64,000 nt of DNA from 67-14 sp035502775. Its GTDB lineage: Bacteria; Actinomycetota; Thermoleophilia; Solirubrobacterales; 70-9. Below the pieces are notes generated by a model. The model made no database searches. It was not told the DNA's origin and worked only from the letters and a program-made list of their open reading frames with translations. The DNA is taken from contig DATJUB010000084.1 of the NCBI GenBank assembly GCA_035502775.1, positions 19,789 to 83,788 on the forward strand. Direction: 5' to 3'. This document shows, piece after piece, positions 15,460 through 24,589 of the stretch (the stretch's first letter is position 1; each line of letters begins with the position of its first letter). Position numbers and translations under genes: made by a program.

Positions 15460-16833
15460 TCAGCCTCCTGTCAGCTCGGCTGCCGCCTCGCCCAGCGCCC
15501 TTGTGTGGATGTCGACGTCGGTCTCGCTCGTGTCCGGGCACATCAGGGCCATCATGTGGAACGGGGTCATCAGGATTCCCCGGTTCAGCATGTAGAGGTG
15601 AAGCAGCGCGTCGAGCTCGGTGTCGAACGCGGCCGCGGCCTCCGCCCCTGAGCGCGGCCTTTCGGCTCCGAGCATGTACTCGGCCCGGCAGCCCAGGCGG
15701 GTGACGGTCCAGGCGAGGCCGTGCTCGGTGATCACATCCCTCACGCCCTCTTCGAAGCGTTCGCCCATCTGGATCATGTGTTCGAAGCTGTCCTCGGTGA
15801 GCACCTGCTCGAGCGTGGCCCGGGCGGCGGCCATCGAGAGCGCGTTGCCGGCGAGGGTGCCTCCCACCCCGCCGACGTCGGCGGCCTCCCACACGGTGTG
15901 GCTCAGCACCCTCTCGGCCATCTCGTCGGTCATGCCGTAGGCGCCCGTCGGAATGCCTCCGGCGATCGGCTTGCCGATCGTGATCATGTCGGGCGAGAGT
16001 CCGTGTGCTCTCGTGTAGCCGCCGGGACCGCAGCAGAAGGTGTGGGTCTCGTCGATGATCAGCAGCGTCCCCGCCTCCCTGGTCAGGCGGCGCAGTTCGT
16101 CCAGAAAGCCGGGATCGGGCAGCACGATGCCGATGTTGGTCAGGGCCGGTTCGGCGAGCACACAGGCGACGTCGCCATGCGCCAGTTCACGCTCCAGGCC
16201 CTCGACGTCGTTGAACTCGACCACGCGGGTGGTCTCGGCGATCGGCACCGGCGGGCCGATGTTCCCCACCCTGAACGAGGGCTGCCCGTCCCGTAGCATC
16301 GCCACGGTCTCGTCGACCGAGCCGTGGTAGCAGTGGTTGAAGACCAGGACCTTGTCGCGCCCGGTCACTTCGCGGCAGAGCCGGATCGAGAACCGGTTGG
16401 CGTCACTGGCCGAGAGCGAGAACTGCCAGTGGCCCAGCCCGAACCGGCGGACCATCTCCTTGCCGAGCGGCAAGGCGTCCTCGCTTGGCAGCATGGTGGT
16501 GATGCCCTTCCCGATCCGCGCGGTGGCCGCGGCCACGGTCGGAGCGGGTGAATGACCGGTCATCGCGCCGGTGTCCCCGAGGCAGAAATCGATCAGTTCG
16601 TTGCCATCGACGTCGACCAGCGAGTTGCCGTTCGCGCGTTCGAAGAAGACCGGGAAGGCCCCCGGCCAGCGGGTCATCCAGTTCATCGGGACACCCGAGA
16701 GAAGTGCCTCGTCGGCACCCTCGTGGATCTCCTTCGAGCGGGGATGGGCCGCCTCGAAGGCCGCCAATTCCCGTCCCATCAGTGCTCTGGTCGTTTCTTT
16801 TTCGATCTGGACGATTCCTGATGGATTGGTCAT
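15460..16833 (-). CDS. Class III aminotransferase (glutamate-1-semialdehyde aminomutase-like)
   Basis: A 457-residue PLP enzyme of the class III aminotransferase fold. The cofactor Asp is in LLIIDETHTF, the PLP lysine in MITIGKPIAGG, and the phosphate-binding region around FSLSASDANRFSIRLCR. The N-terminal GVPMNWMTRWPGAFPVFF resembles amino-acid aminotransferases related to GSA aminomutase, but no tetrapyrrole genes are near. The start is ATG 16833; the open frame beyond it runs across the operator. It is divergent from the enolase paralogue and shares its regulatory region, so it is probably part of the same catabolic regulon. Confidence 0.85.
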   Translation of the reverse strand: MTNPSGIVQIEKETTRALMGRELAAFEAAHPRSKEIHEGADEALLSGVPMNWMTRWPGAFPVFFERANGNSLVDVDGNELIDFCLGDTGAMTGHSPAPTVAAATARIGKGITTMLPSEDALPLGKEMVRRFGLGHWQFSLSASDANRFSIRLCREVTGRDKVLVFNHCYHGSVDETVAMLRDGQPSFRVGNIGPPVPIAETTRVVEFNDVEGLERELAHGDVACVLAEPALTNIGIVLPDPGFLDELRRLTREAGTLLIIDETHTFCCGPGGYTRAHGLSPDMITIGKPIAGGIPTGAYGMTDEMAERVLSHTVWEAADVGGVGGTLAGNALSMAAARATLEQVLTEDSFEHMIQMGERFEEGVRDVITEHGLAWTVTRLGCRAEYMLGAERPRSGAEAAAAFDTELDALLHLYMLNRGILMTPFHMMALMCPDTSETDVDIHTRALGEAAAELTGG

Positions 16834-16871
16834 TTGACGGCTTTCTCGTGGTGTTTTCCGGGGATCACTGC

Positions 16872-16900
16872 TTGACAGGCTAGCTGCATTCTGTTGTTTT
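16872..16900 (+). promoter_or_regulatory. Promoter of the enolase paralogue
   Basis: A perfect -35 hexamer TTGACA (16872-16877) is followed after 17 bases by TGTTTT (16895-16900), a weak -10. The operator at 16898-16917 overlaps the expected transcription start. Confidence 0.45.
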
Positions 16901-16917
16901 GTGGAATGATCCAACAA
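16898..16917. promoter_or_regulatory. Putative GntR operator, site 1
   Basis: TTTGTGGAATGATCCAACAA: imperfect palindrome TTGTGGA-N4-TCCAACA. The same motif occurs just before the GntR gene (18268-18286). TGGA-N4-TCCA symmetry suits FadR/VanR-type regulators. It lies between the divergent aminotransferase and enolase genes. Confidence 0.6.
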
Positions 16918-16955
16918 AGAAGAACGAAACAGGAAGACCCAAGGAGATAACCGCG

Positions 16956-18236
16956 ATGACTCTCGCACCACCCGTAATCACCGGACTCGCAGCACGAGAA
17001 GTTCTCGACTGCCGCGGTCTGCCCACCCTCCAGGTGGACCTCACGCTCGACGAGGCGATCACGGCGACCGCCGACGTGCCGACCGGCCGCTCGACCGGAG
17101 CCAACGAGGCCTTCGAGCTGCGCGACGGCGGGACCCGCTTCGGCGGCTTCGGCGTCCTGAAGGCCGCCGGCAACGTGACCGGCGAGATCGCGGACGCGAT
17201 CCTCGGCACCGCCCTCACCGACCAGCGCTCGCTCGATACCCAGCTGATCGAGCTCGACGGCACCGAGGACAAGAGCCGCCTCGGCGCCAACGCGATCCTC
17301 GGCGTATCCCTCGCCGCCGCCCGTGCCGCCGCCGAGTACCGCGGCCTCCCCCTCTACCGCTCGATCAGCTCCAACGCCCACATCCTGCCGGTGCCGCTGG
17401 TCAACCTGATCAACGGCGGCAAGCACGCCTCGAACGACCTCGACTTCCAGGAGTTCATCATCCTGCCGGTCGGCGCCGAATCGATGCTGGAGGCCCTCCA
17501 GATCTCGTCCGAGGTCAACCTCGTCCTCGCCGAGATCCTGCTCGAGCGCTACGGTAAGGTCGCGCTCAACACAGGCGACGAAGGTGGCTTCGCACCGCCG
17601 ATCAGCGACCCTCACGAGGCGCTCGGCCTGCTCCACGAAGCGGTCGCCGCGGCCGGCTACGAAGGCCGCTTCCGCTACGGCCTGGACGCCGCCTCGACCC
17701 ACTACTACGACAAGGACAAGGGCACCTACCTGGTGAACGGGGTCGAACGGGACCGTGACGGCATGATCGGGCTCTACAAGGAGCTGATCGAGAAGTACGA
17801 CATCGTCACGATCGAGGATCCGCTCGACGAAGAGGATTTCGAGGGCTTCGCCAAGCTGACCGAGGAGTCCGGCATCCAGATCGTAGGTGACGATCTCTTC
17901 ACGACCAACCCGAAGCGCCTGGCCCGCGGCCTGGAGGTCGGTGCCGCCAACTCGCTGCTGTGGAAGTTCAACCAGATCGGCACCCTTTCCGAGGCACTGG
18001 ACGCCGCCGAGATGGCTCACAAGGCGGGCTACACCGTCGTGGTCTCCGAGCGGTCAGGCGAAACCGAGGATCCGATCATCAGCGACTTCACGGTCGCGCT
18101 CGGCGCCGGCCAGATCAAGACCGGGGCCCCGGTGCGCGGTGAGCGCACCGCGAAGTACAACCGCCTGCTCCGGATCGAGGAGGAACTCGGCGACACCGCG
18201 ACCTATCCGGGCGACGTGTTCGGCGGAAGGGACTGA
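16956..18236 (+). CDS. Enolase paralogue (phosphopyruvate hydratase family) with altered active-site residue
   Basis: A 426-residue enolase-family protein. Mg ligands Asp244, Glu287 and Asp312, the bases Glu209 (GDEGG) and Lys337, Glu166, His157 and Lys388 are all present. The invariant Ser-His-Arg-Ser-Gly-Glu motif reads VVSERSGETED, with Glu365 for the substrate-contacting His (His373 in yeast), and the catalytic loop reads PTGRSTG instead of PSGASTG. True enolase interconverts 2-phosphoglycerate and PEP; this one may do so with altered properties or use a related substrate. A glycerate kinase follows in the cluster, supporting a 2-phosphoglycerate link. Ribosome site AAGGAG lies eight bases upstream. 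Confidence 0.88.
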   Translation: MTLAPPVITGLAAREVLDCRGLPTLQVDLTLDEAITATADVPTGRSTGANEAFELRDGGTRFGGFGVLKAAGNVTGEIADAILGTALTDQRSLDTQLIELDGTEDKSRLGANAILGVSLAAARAAAEYRGLPLYRSISSNAHILPVPLVNLINGGKHASNDLDFQEFIILPVGAESMLEALQISSEVNLVLAEILLERYGKVALNTGDEGGFAPPISDPHEALGLLHEAVAAAGYEGRFRYGLDAASTHYYDKDKGTYLVNGVERDRDGMIGLYKELIEKYDIVTIEDPLDEEDFEGFAKLTEESGIQIVGDDLFTTNPKRLARGLEVGAANSLLWKFNQIGTLSEALDAAEMAHKAGYTVVVSERSGETEDPIISDFTVALGAGQIKTGAPVRGERTAKYNRLLRIEEELGDTATYPGDVFGGRD

Positions 18237-18267
18237 GATTCAGGCGGCTTCAACACCGGATTGATCG

Positions 18268-18286
18268 ATTGTGGAAGAATCCAACA
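18268..18286. promoter_or_regulatory. Putative GntR operator, site 2
   Basis: ATTGTGGAAGAATCCAACA shares TTGTGGAA-x2-ATCCAACA with site 1 at 16898. It ends two bases before the GntR start codon, so binding would block its own transcription or translation start. Confidence 0.6.
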
Positions 18287-18288
18287 CT

Positions 18289-18984
18289 ATGACTGACGAA
18301 ATCCCAGATATTGGTGTACGTGTATCCCCGGTCTCCACGGTTGAAGCCGCCGCCAACGCCCTGCGTGAGCTGATCCTCGACGGAAAGCTCACCCCCGGCG
18401 CTCGCCTGCGCGAGCACGAGTACGCCGAGAGGCTCGGCATCGCGAGGCACTCCTTCCGCGCCGCCACCCAGATCCTCATCGGCGAAGGGCTGCTGAAGCG
18501 CGAGCCCCATCGCGGGGTCGAGGTCCCGGTGCTCTCGGCCGCGGACATCACCGACATCTTCAAGCTGCGCGAGGCACTGGAGCTCGAGGCCGTCCGGCTG
18601 GTCGGCGCAGCCGGAATAGTGCCCGCCGCCGCCCAGCGCGCGGTCACCGAGATGTCGGCCCTGGCCGACGACGCGCCCTGGCGGGAGGTCGTCTGGCCCG
18701 ACCAGCGCTTCCACACAGCGATCATCGAGGCGACCAACAGCCCCCGCCTGCAGCGCGCCTACCTGGGCCTCCAGTCGGAGATCACGCTCTGTCTCGCGCA
18801 GCTGGAACCGGCCTACGACGCGCCCGCCGAGGTCGCCGCCGAGCACGAGGAGCTGCTCGCGCCGATCAAGTCCGGCGACGTCGAACTCGCCGAGGAACTG
18901 TTCCGCCGCCACCTCGAAGAGGCCGTCACCAACCTCGTCTCACTCCACAACAGCCGCGCCGACGCGGCCGCGACCGAGAGTTGA
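18289..18984 (+). CDS. GntR family regulator with FCD domain
   Basis: A 231-residue regulator of the FadR/VanR subfamily. The N-terminal winged helix (about residues 18-78) includes REHEYAERLGIARHSFRAATQIL; the all-helical FCD ligand domain (about 85-220) carries likely metal/ligand residues in DQRFHTAIIEATN and EHEELLAPI and RRHLEEA. Such proteins sense carboxylates or amino acids. A GTG at 18271 is possible but overlaps the operator; ATG 18289 is preferred. Its stop overlaps the glycerate kinase start (TGATG). Confidence 0.9.
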   Translation: MTDEIPDIGVRVSPVSTVEAAANALRELILDGKLTPGARLREHEYAERLGIARHSFRAATQILIGEGLLKREPHRGVEVPVLSAADITDIFKLREALELEAVRLVGAAGIVPAAAQRAVTEMSALADDAPWREVVWPDQRFHTAIIEATNSPRLQRAYLGLQSEITLCLAQLEPAYDAPAEVAAEHEELLAPIKSGDVELAEELFRRHLEEAVTNLVSLHNSRADAAATES

Positions 18985-20369
18985 TGGAGCCGACCGCACA
19001 CAACCACGGGGTGCGGGTCACCAATCTGGACGAGCTCTGCTCCCACGGCCACCGGGACCTGCGCGCCGACGCGCTCGGCATCGCCGTGGTCGGCCTCGAA
19101 GCCTGCGACGGCGCCCGGGCCACCGCGAACGCGGTCTCGCTCTCCGAGAACGGCATCGTCATCTCCGGGACCGAGTACGAGCTCTCCCCCGGCGCCAAGC
19201 TGGTCGTGCTCGGTGCCGGCAAGGCGACCCTGCCGATCGCCGAGGCGCTCGAAGACGTGCTCGGCGACCGGATCGACGCCGGCGCCGTGATCCTCCGCCG
19301 CGGCGAGGTCGCGAACCTGAAGCACCTCGAGGTCTACATCGCCGACCACCCCCTGCCGACCCGCCAGAGCGTCGCCGGAGCGCTCCGCCTGGAAGAACTG
19401 GCGAACCGGGTCGGCCCCGACGATCTCGTCCTGGCCTGCTTCACCGGCGGCAGCTCCGCCCTCGCCTCCCTGCCCCCCGAGGGGATCACCTTCGAGGACA
19501 AGCGCCTGCTCCACGAGATCCTGCTCGGCTCGGGCATGCCGATCGCCGAGGTCAACTCGGTCCGCAAACACGTCTCGACGATCAAGGGCGGCCGTCTCGC
19601 CCAGCGCATCGCCCCCGCCCGGATCGTCAACCTGACCGTCTCCGACGTCGCCGGGGACGTGCTCGACGTGATCACCGATCCCACCGTCCGCGACACCTCG
19701 ACGGTCGCCGACGCGATCTCGGTCCTCGAGGACTACGACCTCTGGGACCGGCTCCCCGCCTCGATCACCGGATATCTCCGCTCGCCGCTCGCCGAGTCGC
19801 CCGATCTGGAGGGCATCGAGATCACCACCGAACTGCTCGTGACCGGGGTCGGTGTCTGCGAGGCGATGGTCGAAGAGGCCAGGTCGCGCGGCTACGAACC
19901 GGTGATCCTGACCACGACGCTCGAAGGCGAGGCCCGCGAGATGGGCCGCTTCATCGCCGACATCTCGCTCTCCAGCCTGAATTCCTCGTACCCCTTCCGC
20001 CCGGGAACGGTACTGCTCGGCTGCGGCAGCGAGAACTCGGTCGCGATCGGCGGCAAGGGCGCTTTCGGCGACGGCGGCCCCGGGCAGGAGGCCGCGCTGG
20101 CGGCCGCGATGGAACTCGACGGCGCCCGCGTCGTGACCCTCTTCATGGACACCGACGGCTCCGACGGCGGCACCGAGGCCGCCGGCGCGATCGCCGACGG
20201 CAAGACCGTCCGCCGCGCGAACGAGGTCGATCTGGACCTGCGCAAGGCATTGATGCGGCACGGCGCCAAGGAGCCCTTCGAACGACTCGGGGACCTGATC
20301 ATCACCGGCGCCACCGGAACCAACGTAAACGACCTCTTCGTAGCCGTAGTCGGCGAAACCGAAAGCTGA
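18984..20369 (+). CDS. Glycerate 2-kinase (DUF4147/MOFRL family)
   Basis: A 461-residue protein of the MOFRL glycerate kinase family, which makes 2-phosphoglycerate from glycerate and ATP. The N-terminal DUF4147 region shows GAGKATLPIAEALEDVL and CFTGGSSALASLPPEGI; the C-terminal MOFRL domain shows FMDTDGSDGGTEAAGAI and GATGTNVNDL. Together with the enolase paralogue it forms a glycerate-to-PEP module. The start overlaps the GntR stop, and the ABC ATPase begins 12 bases after the end. Confidence 0.9.
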   Translation: MEPTAHNHGVRVTNLDELCSHGHRDLRADALGIAVVGLEACDGARATANAVSLSENGIVISGTEYELSPGAKLVVLGAGKATLPIAEALEDVLGDRIDAGAVILRRGEVANLKHLEVYIADHPLPTRQSVAGALRLEELANRVGPDDLVLACFTGGSSALASLPPEGITFEDKRLLHEILLGSGMPIAEVNSVRKHVSTIKGGRLAQRIAPARIVNLTVSDVAGDVLDVITDPTVRDTSTVADAISVLEDYDLWDRLPASITGYLRSPLAESPDLEGIEITTELLVTGVGVCEAMVEEARSRGYEPVILTTTLEGEAREMGRFIADISLSSLNSSYPFRPGTVLLGCGSENSVAIGGKGAFGDGGPGQEAALAAAMELDGARVVTLFMDTDGSDGGTEAAGAIADGKTVRRANEVDLDLRKALMRHGAKEPFERLGDLIITGATGTNVNDLFVAVVGETES

Positions 20370-20381
20370 GGCCCACCGAGC

Positions 20382-21461
20382 ATGCCGATGATCGAACTTC
20401 ATGACCTGACCAAGATCTTCGGCGAGCAGACCGCCGTGAACGGGATCGACCTGGAGATCGCGAACGGCGAGTTCTTCTCGATGCTCGGTCCGAGCGGCTG
20501 CGGCAAGACGACTACGCTGCGCATGATCGCCGGCTTCGAGGAGCCGACTTCGGGCCGGATCATGCTTGCGGGCGAGGAGGTCACCTGGACCTCGCCGCGC
20601 AAGCGCAAGGTGAACATGGTCTTCCAGGACTACGCGCTCTTCCCGCACATGTCGGTCCGCGAGAACGTCGAGTTCGGCTTGAAGATCAAGAAGGTCAAGG
20701 CGGCCGAAGCGAAACCGCGGATCGCCGAGATGATCGGGGCGGTCCGGCTCGAGGGCTTCGAGGACCGCCTGCCCGCCCAGCTTTCCGGCGGACAGCGCCA
20801 GCGGGTCGCCCTGGCCCGTGCCCTGGTGAACCAGCCCGCCGCCCTGCTGCTCGACGAGCCGCTCGGCGCGCTCGACATGAAGCTGCGCAAGGAGATGCAG
20901 CTGGAGTTGAAATCGATCCAGCAGCGCACCGGCACGACCTTCGTATACGTCACCCACGACCAGGAGGAGGCGCTGACGATGTCGGACCGGGTCGCGGTGA
21001 TGAACGGCGGCAACGTCGAGCAGGTCGCGGCGCCGCGTGAACTCTACGAGGAGCCCAAGACCTCGTTCGTCGCCGGTTTCATCGGCACCTCGAACCTGCT
21101 CACCCTCCCGGTCGATTCCCGTGACGGCGGAGTCGCCTCGGCCTCGCTCGGCGAGGGGATGAGGCTCACCTGCGTCGACAACGGCGACGGCGGGTCCGAG
21201 CTCACGATCACGATCCGCCCCGAGAAGATCAAGCTGGTCGAGGATCCGGACGGCCCCGGCTCGAGGGTGCGCGGACGGGTGGTCGAGAACGTGTATCTCG
21301 GTTCGATGACCCAGCTGATCGTCGAGATCCAGACCGGCGAGCGCCTGATCGTCCATCAGCTGAACGATCAGAGCGGCGGCGAGCCGATCGCGCCGGGGGC
21401 CGAGGTCATCCTCGGCTGGGACACGGAGCACAGCTTCGTGATCGAGGGCGATCCGGCGTGA
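20382..21461 (+). CDS. ABC transporter ATPase, spermidine/putrescine (PotA) type
   Basis: A 359-residue ATPase with Walker A GPSGCGKTT (near residue 37), Q-loop in VFQDYALFPHMSV, signature LSGGQRQR, Walker B ALLLDEPLGALD and the switch His in VTHDQEEAL. A C-terminal TOBE-type domain (about 280-355) follows. This architecture belongs to the CUT1/POPT group that imports polyamines, iron(III) or small organic solutes. The gene overlaps the first binding-protein gene (GTGA) and heads a complete transporter set. Confidence 0.93.
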   Translation: MPMIELHDLTKIFGEQTAVNGIDLEIANGEFFSMLGPSGCGKTTTLRMIAGFEEPTSGRIMLAGEEVTWTSPRKRKVNMVFQDYALFPHMSVRENVEFGLKIKKVKAAEAKPRIAEMIGAVRLEGFEDRLPAQLSGGQRQRVALARALVNQPAALLLDEPLGALDMKLRKEMQLELKSIQQRTGTTFVYVTHDQEEALTMSDRVAVMNGGNVEQVAAPRELYEEPKTSFVAGFIGTSNLLTLPVDSRDGGVASASLGEGMRLTCVDNGDGGSELTITIRPEKIKLVEDPDGPGSRVRGRVVENVYLGSMTQLIVEIQTGERLIVHQLNDQSGGEPIAPGAEVILGWDTEHSFVIEGDPA

Positions 21462-22561
21462 TTCTCTCCCCCCGCACAACGTCATGGCGTGCGGTGGGCG
21501 CGCTCACATCCCTCTGCCTGCTGCTGGCACTTTCCGCCTGCGGCGGATCCGGCGGCACGACCGAGACCGCGACGGCACCGAAGGACCTGGACAGCCCGGC
21601 GACCGGCGAGCTGCGGGTCTTCGCCTACGAGGACTCGGTCACCCCCGAGATGATGGATCCGTTCCGGGAGCAGAACCCGGATCTGGAGATCAAGACCGCG
21701 ACCTTCGACTCGAACTCCGAGGCCGCGGCCAAACTGGCCGGCGGTTTCCAGGCCGATGTGGTCGAGGTCTGTCTCGACGAGGCCGAGCCGCTGCTCAGAC
21801 GCAACCTGCTGCGGCCGCTCGATACCAGCGGGATAACCGAGTGGAACCGGATCGCCTTCCACGACTCCCCCGGTGTGCGCCAGGACGGCGGCGCGATCAT
21901 GGTGCCGCTCTCGGCCGGGCCGCATGGCGTGATCTACAACACCGAGGAGGTCGACGGAGCCGGAATCGGCTCCTACGCCGATCTCTTCGACCCTCGATTC
22001 AAGGGCCGCACCGCGATCGAGGGCGACTACGCCCTGCCACCGATCGCGGTCACAGCGCTGGCGATCGGAATCGAGGATCCGATGAACATGGACGAAGAGG
22101 AACTGGCCCGGGTCGGTGAGTACATGGACGAGCACCGCGACCAGTTCCGGGCCCTGTGGCGCTCCGATTCCGATCTGGTCAACCTCTACAAGTCGGGCGA
22201 GGTCGTGATCTCGGACGGCAACAGCGGCCAGGCGAAACGCCTCCGGGAAGCGGGAGTGCCGGTCAGATGGGTCGCGCCGAGCGAGGGCACGCTCTCCTGG
22301 GTCTGCGGCTTCGGCATCTCCTCCAAGGCCCAGAACCTCAAGGCCGCGTACCGCCTGATCAATTGGCAGGCCTCGGCCGAGGCGCAGGCGATCCGCGGCG
22401 AGAACGGCTACGTCGTCACCAACCCCGACGCGATCCCGCTGATCCCGAAGGCCGACCGCGAGACCGCCGACCCGTCGAGCCTCGCCGACGCGATCCCCGA
22501 GACCTATCCCCCGCTCTACGACGAGTGGGTCCGCACCTTCGAGACCTTCCAGGCCAACTAG
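21458..22561 (+). CDS. Extracellular solute-binding lipoprotein 1 (PotD-like)
   Basis: A 367-residue lipoprotein: signal peptide ending in the lipobox LSAC (Cys near residue 28), then a PotD/PotF-type periplasmic-binding fold. It starts from GTG overlapping the ATPase stop. It is clearly paralogous to the next gene; shared segments include SNSEAAAKLAGGFQADVVE versus SNEEAAAKLAGGFEADVVE, and VCLDEAEPLL. The ligand is unknown. Two different binding proteins for one transporter suggest a widened substrate range. Confidence 0.9.
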   Translation: MILSPRTTSWRAVGALTSLCLLLALSACGGSGGTTETATAPKDLDSPATGELRVFAYEDSVTPEMMDPFREQNPDLEIKTATFDSNSEAAAKLAGGFQADVVEVCLDEAEPLLRRNLLRPLDTSGITEWNRIAFHDSPGVRQDGGAIMVPLSAGPHGVIYNTEEVDGAGIGSYADLFDPRFKGRTAIEGDYALPPIAVTALAIGIEDPMNMDEEELARVGEYMDEHRDQFRALWRSDSDLVNLYKSGEVVISDGNSGQAKRLREAGVPVRWVAPSEGTLSWVCGFGISSKAQNLKAAYRLINWQASAEAQAIRGENGYVVTNPDAIPLIPKADRETADPSSLADAIPETYPPLYDEWVRTFETFQAN

Positions 22562-22624
22562 CACCGCATCAACCCACCGACACCGACCGGCAAAGGCGCA
22601 AACCATGAATGTAGGGAAGAGCAC

Positions 22625-23722
22625 ATGAACCGATTGAAGAGATGGGCCCTCCTGGGCACGATCCTCGCGGCAGCCTCGCTGGGCCTTGCGGCCTGCGGCG
22701 GCTCCGATGGCGGCACCACCGAGGAGGCCGCGGCCCCGAGCAAGGCCGAGGCCGACAAGCCCGCCACCGGCACATTGCGGCTGTTCGCCTATGACGACAC
22801 GGTCACCGACGAGCAGCTCGATCCGTTCCGCAAGGCGAACCCGGACGTCGACCTGAAGATCGCGACCTTCAACTCGAACGAGGAGGCGGCGGCGAAGCTG
22901 GCCGGCGGTTTCGAGGCCGACGTGGTCGAGGTATGTCTCGACGAGGCCGAGCCGCTGCTGGTCCGCAACCAGCTGCGCCCGATCGACACGGCCGGCATCT
23001 CGGCCTGGGACAACCTCGCCTTCCGTGATCAGCCCGAGGTCCGCCAAGACGGCGAGGTCATCACGGTGCCGCTCTCGGCCGGCCCCTACGGGATCATCTA
23101 CAACACCGAAGAGGTGCCGGAGGGCGTCACCTCCTACGAGCAGATGTTCAGCGACGAGTTCGCCGGGCGCATGGCCGTCGAGGGCAGCAGCTCGGTTGCC
23201 CCGCTCGCGGTCGCCGCGTTCGCGCTCGGCTTCGACGATCCCTTCAACATGGACGCCGACCAGCTCGAGCAGGCGAAGGATTTCCTGATCGACAACCGCG
23301 ACAAGATCCGCAGCTATCCCGATTCGGATTCGGACATGGTCAACCTGTTCAAGACCGGCGAGGTGGTCGTCGCCAACGGCGGCCGAGGCACCGCGCAGGA
23401 CATGATCGCGGAGGGCCTGCCGGTCAAGTGGGTGGCGCCCGAGGAGGGAATGTGGTCCTGGGTCTGCGGACTCGGCCTGACCTCGAAGGTGAAGAACACC
23501 GACGCGGCCTACAAGCTGCTCAACTACTACGCGGATCCCGAGGCACAGGCGATCTCGGCCGAGAACGGGTTCGTGATCACGAATCCCGAGGCAGAGAAAC
23601 TGGTGCCGCAGAAGTACCGGGAGACGTCGGATCCGAAGAGCATCGAGGGAGCGATCCCGCTGACCGCCCCGGACGACATCGAGGCTTACACCCGCGCATG
23701 GCAGGAAGTCCGCACGGGCTGA
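22625..23722 (+). CDS. Extracellular solute-binding lipoprotein 2 (PotD-like)
   Basis: A 365-residue lipoprotein with lipobox LAAC (Cys near residue 24) and the same fold as its upstream neighbour, from which it arose by tandem duplication. Conserved blocks include VCLDEAEPLL, PLSAGPYGIIYNTEEV and MWSWVCGLGLTSK. The 63-base gap upstream contains its own AGGGAAG ribosome site. It ends six bases before the first permease. Confidence 0.9.
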   Translation: MNRLKRWALLGTILAAASLGLAACGGSDGGTTEEAAAPSKAEADKPATGTLRLFAYDDTVTDEQLDPFRKANPDVDLKIATFNSNEEAAAKLAGGFEADVVEVCLDEAEPLLVRNQLRPIDTAGISAWDNLAFRDQPEVRQDGEVITVPLSAGPYGIIYNTEEVPEGVTSYEQMFSDEFAGRMAVEGSSSVAPLAVAAFALGFDDPFNMDADQLEQAKDFLIDNRDKIRSYPDSDSDMVNLFKTGEVVVANGGRGTAQDMIAEGLPVKWVAPEEGMWSWVCGLGLTSKVKNTDAAYKLLNYYADPEAQAISAENGFVITNPEAEKLVPQKYRETSDPKSIEGAIPLTAPDDIEAYTRAWQEVRTG

Positions 23723-23728
23723 TCTGAA

Positions 23729-24586
23729 ATGCCTTTCAGCCGTCGTATACAGAGGGCGATGCCCAACATCCTCAGCGCCACCCTGGTTGTGGCGGTGCTG
23801 GCAATCCTGTTCGGGCCCGTCCTGCTGCTCGCGCTGTTCTCGTTCAACGACTCGACCGTGATCTCCCTCCCCTGGGAGGGCTTCACGACCAAGTGGTACT
23901 CCGAGGCCCTGAACGACGACGGCGCGATGACGGCGATCGGCAATTCAGTGCTGGTAGCCAGCATCGTAATGGTGGTCTCACTGGTTCTCGGCACTTTGGC
24001 GGCTTGGGGGCTGACCCGCATCGATTTTCGCGGGCGGCCCCTGATCGCCGGGGTTCACGGCGCGGTGCTGGTCGTGCCGTGGCTGATCATCGGCGTCGCC
24101 GGGCTGATCTTCTTCAGCCAGATCGAGTACGCGCTTTCGCTCCAGACGATCATGCTGATGCACATCGTCGTCACCTTCCCGCTGGTCGTCGCGGTCGTCT
24201 CGGCGGGCCTGATCAGGTTCAACCGATCGATCGAGGAGGCCGCGATCGACATGGGCGCCACCCAGATGCAGATGATGCGCTACGTGGTGCTGCCCCAGAT
24301 CGCGCCTTCGCTCGCCGCGGCCGCGATCTTCGCTTTCGCCTGGTCCTTCAACAACTTCGAGATCAGCTTCTTCACCGGCGGCTTCGAGCAGACCTTCCCG
24401 GTCTGGGTGTTCGGCGTGCTGCGGCACTCCTCCAACCTGCCGGTCGTGAACGCGGCCTCGACCGTGATCGCGCTGGCCCAGGTGATCCTGGTCTTCGGCC
24501 TCTGGTACGGCATGAAATTGATGACCAAGCGCCGCGGAGGGACCGATCAGGACATGGCCGAGATGATGACCGGATCGGTGAGGTAG
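23729..24586 (+). CDS. ABC transporter permease (PotC-like)
   Basis: A 285-residue inner-membrane permease with about six spans and the ATPase-docking EAA loop EEAAIDMGATQMQMMRYVVL near residue 170. It pairs with the following permease to form the channel of the uptake system. The start follows the second binding protein by six bases and the next gene begins three bases after its stop. Confidence 0.92.
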   Translation: MPFSRRIQRAMPNILSATLVVAVLAILFGPVLLLALFSFNDSTVISLPWEGFTTKWYSEALNDDGAMTAIGNSVLVASIVMVVSLVLGTLAAWGLTRIDFRGRPLIAGVHGAVLVVPWLIIGVAGLIFFSQIEYALSLQTIMLMHIVVTFPLVVAVVSAGLIRFNRSIEEAAIDMGATQMQMMRYVVLPQIAPSLAAAAIFAFAWSFNNFEISFFTGGFEQTFPVWVFGVLRHSSNLPVVNAASTVIALAQVILVFGLWYGMKLMTKRRGGTDQDMAEMMTGSVR

Positions 24587-24589
24587 ACC

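Noticed and set aside
15460..16833. hemL (glutamate-1-semialdehyde aminomutase) for tetrapyrrole synthesis
   Set aside because: Although the fold is related, the gene shares an operator with a catabolic cluster and no hem genes are near.
18813..21485. 890-codon open frame on the minus strand
   Set aside because: It lies antisense to the GntR, glycerate kinase and ABC ATPase genes, all with strong family motifs; the translation is low-complexity Asp/Arg/Gly-rich, typical of a high-GC shadow frame.
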